A stretch of DNA of 9,334 nucleotides from Paracoccaceae bacterium. Its GTDB lineage: Bacteria > Pseudomonadota > Alphaproteobacteria > Rhodobacterales > Rhodobacteraceae. Within the stretch, counting starts at the first letter, position 1; each line of letters starts with the position of its first letter. A program made the position numbers and the translations under genes. This document shows, one piece after another, positions 7,541 through 9,334 of this stretch. The stretch spans positions 1 through 9,334 of the forward strand of contig JAHELH010000074.1 of NCBI GenBank assembly GCA_024644285.1, given 5' to 3'. The notes beneath the pieces are model-generated. The model saw nothing but the letters and a program-made list of their open reading frames with translations. It ran no database searches and was not told the origin of the DNA.

Positions 7541-8610
7541 CGGTCTTCAATCTCCCGGATCTTGGCGAGGGCCTGGCCGAGGCCGAAATCATCACCTGGC
7601 ACGTCGTCGAGGGCGACCACCTGACTGCCGACCAACCGCTCGTCTCGGTCGAGACCGACAAGGCCGTTGTCGAGGTCCCGGCCCCCCATTCCGGAACGGT
7701 CGTGCGGCTGATCGCGGCCGAGGGCGACATCGTCAAGATCGGCGCGCCGCTGGTCGAAATCGAAACCGGCAAAACGGAAGACAAGGGCGCGATCGTCGGC
7801 GACCTGGCACGCGAGCCGGGGCGCGCGCGGCAGGCAATATCGGGACCCGGCGCGGAAGGCGCCGGCAAGGCCACGCCTGCCGTTCGCCGACTCGCCCGCG
7901 AAAAGGGTGTCGATCTCGCGTGCGTGACCGGCAGCGGGCCAGGCGGCGCGATCCTGACGCAAGACGTCGAGGCCGCGGCCTCGGGTCTCGTCGGCGAGGA
8001 ACTGCGCGGCGTGCGCCGCGCGATGGCGCAGGCGATGGCGAAGTCGGGCGCCAGCGTCGTCCCGGCCACGGTGACCGACCGCGCGGACATTTCGGCGTGG
8101 TCCGAGGCCGAGACCCCCATGACCCGGCTGGTCCGCGCCGTCGCCGCGGCCGCGGCAACGGAACCGGCGCTGAACGCCTGGTTCGACGGCCATCGGCGCC
8201 AGATCCACACCTTTGTAGACCTCGCCGTTGCGGTCGACACGCCCGACGGCCTGTTCACGCCGGTCCTGCGTGACGTCGGTTCGAAAACCGATATTGCCGG
8301 CAAGTTCGCGGCGCTTCGCAGTGCGGTCGAGGACCGCTCGATCGAACGCGCGGCGATGCGCGACGCCACCCTGACCCTGTCGAATTTCGGCATGCTGGGC
8401 GGCGAGTTCGCGGCGCTCGTGGTCACGCCGCCGCAGGTGGCCATCCTCGGCGCCGGACGGATCTCCGACACATGCCTGGCCATCGACGGGAAACCCGCGG
8501 TCCGCCGAGTCTTGCCGCTGTCGCTGACGTTCGATCATCGGGCCGTGACCGGCGGCGAGGCAGCGCGGTTCCTTGCAGCCGTCAAGGCCGAACTGGAACG
8601 GGAACGCTGA
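7537..8610 (+). CDS. 2-oxo acid dehydrogenase E2 (dihydrolipoamide acyltransferase), short form
   Basis: This is the core of the complex: it accepts the acyl group on lipoyl-lysine and transfers it to CoA. It has 357 residues against about 400-430 for most E2 proteins, with one lipoyl domain and short linkers. The domains are a lipoyl domain (1-78) with lipoylated Lys42 in ETDKAVVE, a peripheral subunit-binding domain (about 111-147), and a catalytic domain (about 155-357) with Ser282 in LSNFG and His334 in FDHRAVTGG. The Ser-to-His spacing of 52 equals that of Azotobacter vinelandii E2p (558/610). Two departures stand out. The usual Asp of HxxxDG is Thr338, and the binding domain has Ala138 where a conserved Arg is typical. 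The start has GGAG at 7528-7531 and overlaps E1-beta as ATGA. It is most likely functional, since the catalytic His and Ser are kept. Confidence 0.92.
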   Translation: MTVFNLPDLGEGLAEAEIITWHVVEGDHLTADQPLVSVETDKAVVEVPAPHSGTVVRLIAAEGDIVKIGAPLVEIETGKTEDKGAIVGDLAREPGRARQAISGPGAEGAGKATPAVRRLAREKGVDLACVTGSGPGGAILTQDVEAAASGLVGEELRGVRRAMAQAMAKSGASVVPATVTDRADISAWSEAETPMTRLVRAVAAAAATEPALNAWFDGHRRQIHTFVDLAVAVDTPDGLFTPVLRDVGSKTDIAGKFAALRSAVEDRSIERAAMRDATLTLSNFGMLGGEFAALVVTPPQVAILGAGRISDTCLAIDGKPAVRRVLPLSLTFDHRAVTGGEAARFLAAVKAELERER

Positions 8611-8614
8611 AACC

Positions 8615-8618
8615 GGAA
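8615..8618 (+). promoter_or_regulatory. Weak ribosome binding site favouring the ATG at 8624
   Basis: GGAA lies five bases before the ATG at 8624. For the in-frame ATG at 8618 the nearest purine run (8600-8604) is 13 bases away, which is too far. The choice between the two starts changes only two residues. Confidence 0.4.
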
Positions 8619-8623
8619 TGGCC

Positions 8624-9334
8624 ATGAGCACGATCTTCGAGATGATGAACGAATTCGGGCCGGAAAAGGTGGTTCATATCGCCAATCCCGCCGCCGGGTT
8701 GCAGGCCATCGTGGTGATCGACAACACCGCGATCGGGCCGGCGATCGGCGGTGTGCGGATGGCGCCGGACGCGACGCTTGAAGAATGCGTGCGGCTGGCG
8801 CGGGCGATGAGTCTGAAAAGCGCGGCCGCCGGTCTGCCCCATGGCGGCGCCAAGTCGGTGATCGTCGCCGACCCGGCGATGCCCCTGCCGGACAAGGAGC
8901 GGCAGATTCGCGCCTTCGCCCAGGCCATCGCGCATCTGACCGATTACGTGCCCGGTCCCGACATGGGCACCAACGAGACCTGCATGGCCTGGATCCGCGA
9001 CGAGATCGGTCGTGCCGCGGGTCTTCCGCGCGTGCTGGGCGGCATCCCGCTGGACGAGATCGGCGCGACCGGCCTCGGTATCGCCGTGTCCGCGGAAGCA
9101 GCCGAGGAATTCGGCGGTATCGCGCTCGCCGGTGCCCGCGTCGCGATCCAGGGCTACGGCGCGGTGGGCAGGCACGCCGCGCGGCACTTCTCGGACCGGG
9201 GCGCGCGGATCGTTGCGGTGGCCGACTCGCGTGGCACCGCGCTTTGTCCGGACGGGCTCGACCCAGCCCGCCTCGACGCGCTAAAGGCGGACGGCCGTCC
9301 GGTTGCAGATTACCCCGGTGCAAGCGCTGCAGAC
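8624..9334 (+). CDS. Glu/Leu/Phe/Val-type amino acid dehydrogenase, 3'-truncated by window edge
   Basis: This enzyme carries out NAD(P)-dependent oxidative deamination of an amino acid to its 2-oxo acid plus ammonia, or the reverse. About 237 residues are visible and the C-terminus lies beyond the window. The N-terminal domain holds Lys65 in MSLKSAAAG and Lys77 in LPHGGAKSVI, spaced 12 apart as in leucine dehydrogenase (68/80), for carboxylate binding and catalysis. Asp113 in YVPGPDMGTNE is the likely catalytic acid. The Rossmann domain begins with IQGYGAVGRH, Gly177-x-Gly179-xx-Gly182. PGPDMGTNETCMAWI and DEIGATGLG recall glutamate dehydrogenases, whereas the short N-terminus recalls leucine and phenylalanine dehydrogenases, so specificity is open. 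The start could also be the ATG at 8618. In the operon it would either make the 2-oxo acid directly or recycle 2-oxoglutarate for the aminotransferase. Confidence 0.88.
   Translation, partial: MSTIFEMMNEFGPEKVVHIANPAAGLQAIVVIDNTAIGPAIGGVRMAPDATLEECVRLARAMSLKSAAAGLPHGGAKSVIVADPAMPLPDKERQIRAFAQAIAHLTDYVPGPDMGTNETCMAWIRDEIGRAAGLPRVLGGIPLDEIGATGLGIAVSAEAAEEFGGIALAGARVAIQGYGAVGRHAARHFSDRGARIVAVADSRGTALCPDGLDPARLDALKADGRPVADYPGASAAD

Noticed and set aside
7480..8631. Minus-strand open frame (383 codons) opposite E2
   Set aside because: It mirrors the E2 gene almost exactly in extent. The translation lacks domain signals, while the plus strand has the lipoyl, binding and catalytic domains.

Overview
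The window is a dense, high-GC stretch (by eye roughly two-thirds G+C, with strong GC preference at third codon positions) in which every supported gene reads left to right on the + strand. GC content, codon use, tightly overlapping genes and protein similarity suggest a proteobacterium, most likely an alphaproteobacterium. This assignment is inference, as no rRNA or tRNA gene is present. There is no sign of mobile elements, CRISPR arrays, tRNAs or long repeats.

Left block (1-2575): the 3' three-quarters or so of a Lon-related ATP-dependent protease, cut by the left window edge and carrying an intact Ser449/Lys492 dyad. It overlaps by 4 bases (ATGA) a 255-residue protein of unknown function that resembles two divergent universal-stress-protein-like halves. 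The two are probably co-translated as a protein quality-control or stress unit.

A 72-base gap (2576-2647) with no convincing promoter or terminator separates this from the right block.

Right block (2648-9334): six genes packed as one operon. They are a PLP-dependent class I/II aminotransferase, an ACSF2-type acyl-CoA synthetase, the E1-alpha, E1-beta and lipoyl E2 subunits of a 2-oxo acid dehydrogenase complex, and a Glu/Leu/Phe/Val-type NAD(P)-dependent amino acid dehydrogenase cut by the right edge. The first five overlap by 11, 8, 8 and 4 bases, and the sixth follows after a very short gap. The order reads as an amino-acid oxidation pathway. The aminotransferase and/or dehydrogenase would make the 2-oxo acid, E1/E2 would decarboxylate it to an acyl-CoA, and the ligase would activate a free acid to the same or a related CoA ester. 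No E3 (dihydrolipoamide dehydrogenase) gene lies in the window, so it must be downstream or shared with another complex. The substrate (branched-chain, aromatic or other amino acid) cannot be fixed from sequence alone.

The most unusual details are in the E2 protein. It is short, its usual active-site HxxxDG reads HxxxTG, and its subunit-binding domain has Ala where a conserved Arg normally helps bind E1/E3. The presence of an acyl-CoA ligase inside a 2-oxo acid dehydrogenase operon is also worth attention. I see no wholly new class of system here. The amino-acid oxidation operon and the protease/USP-like pair are the best candidates for follow-up.
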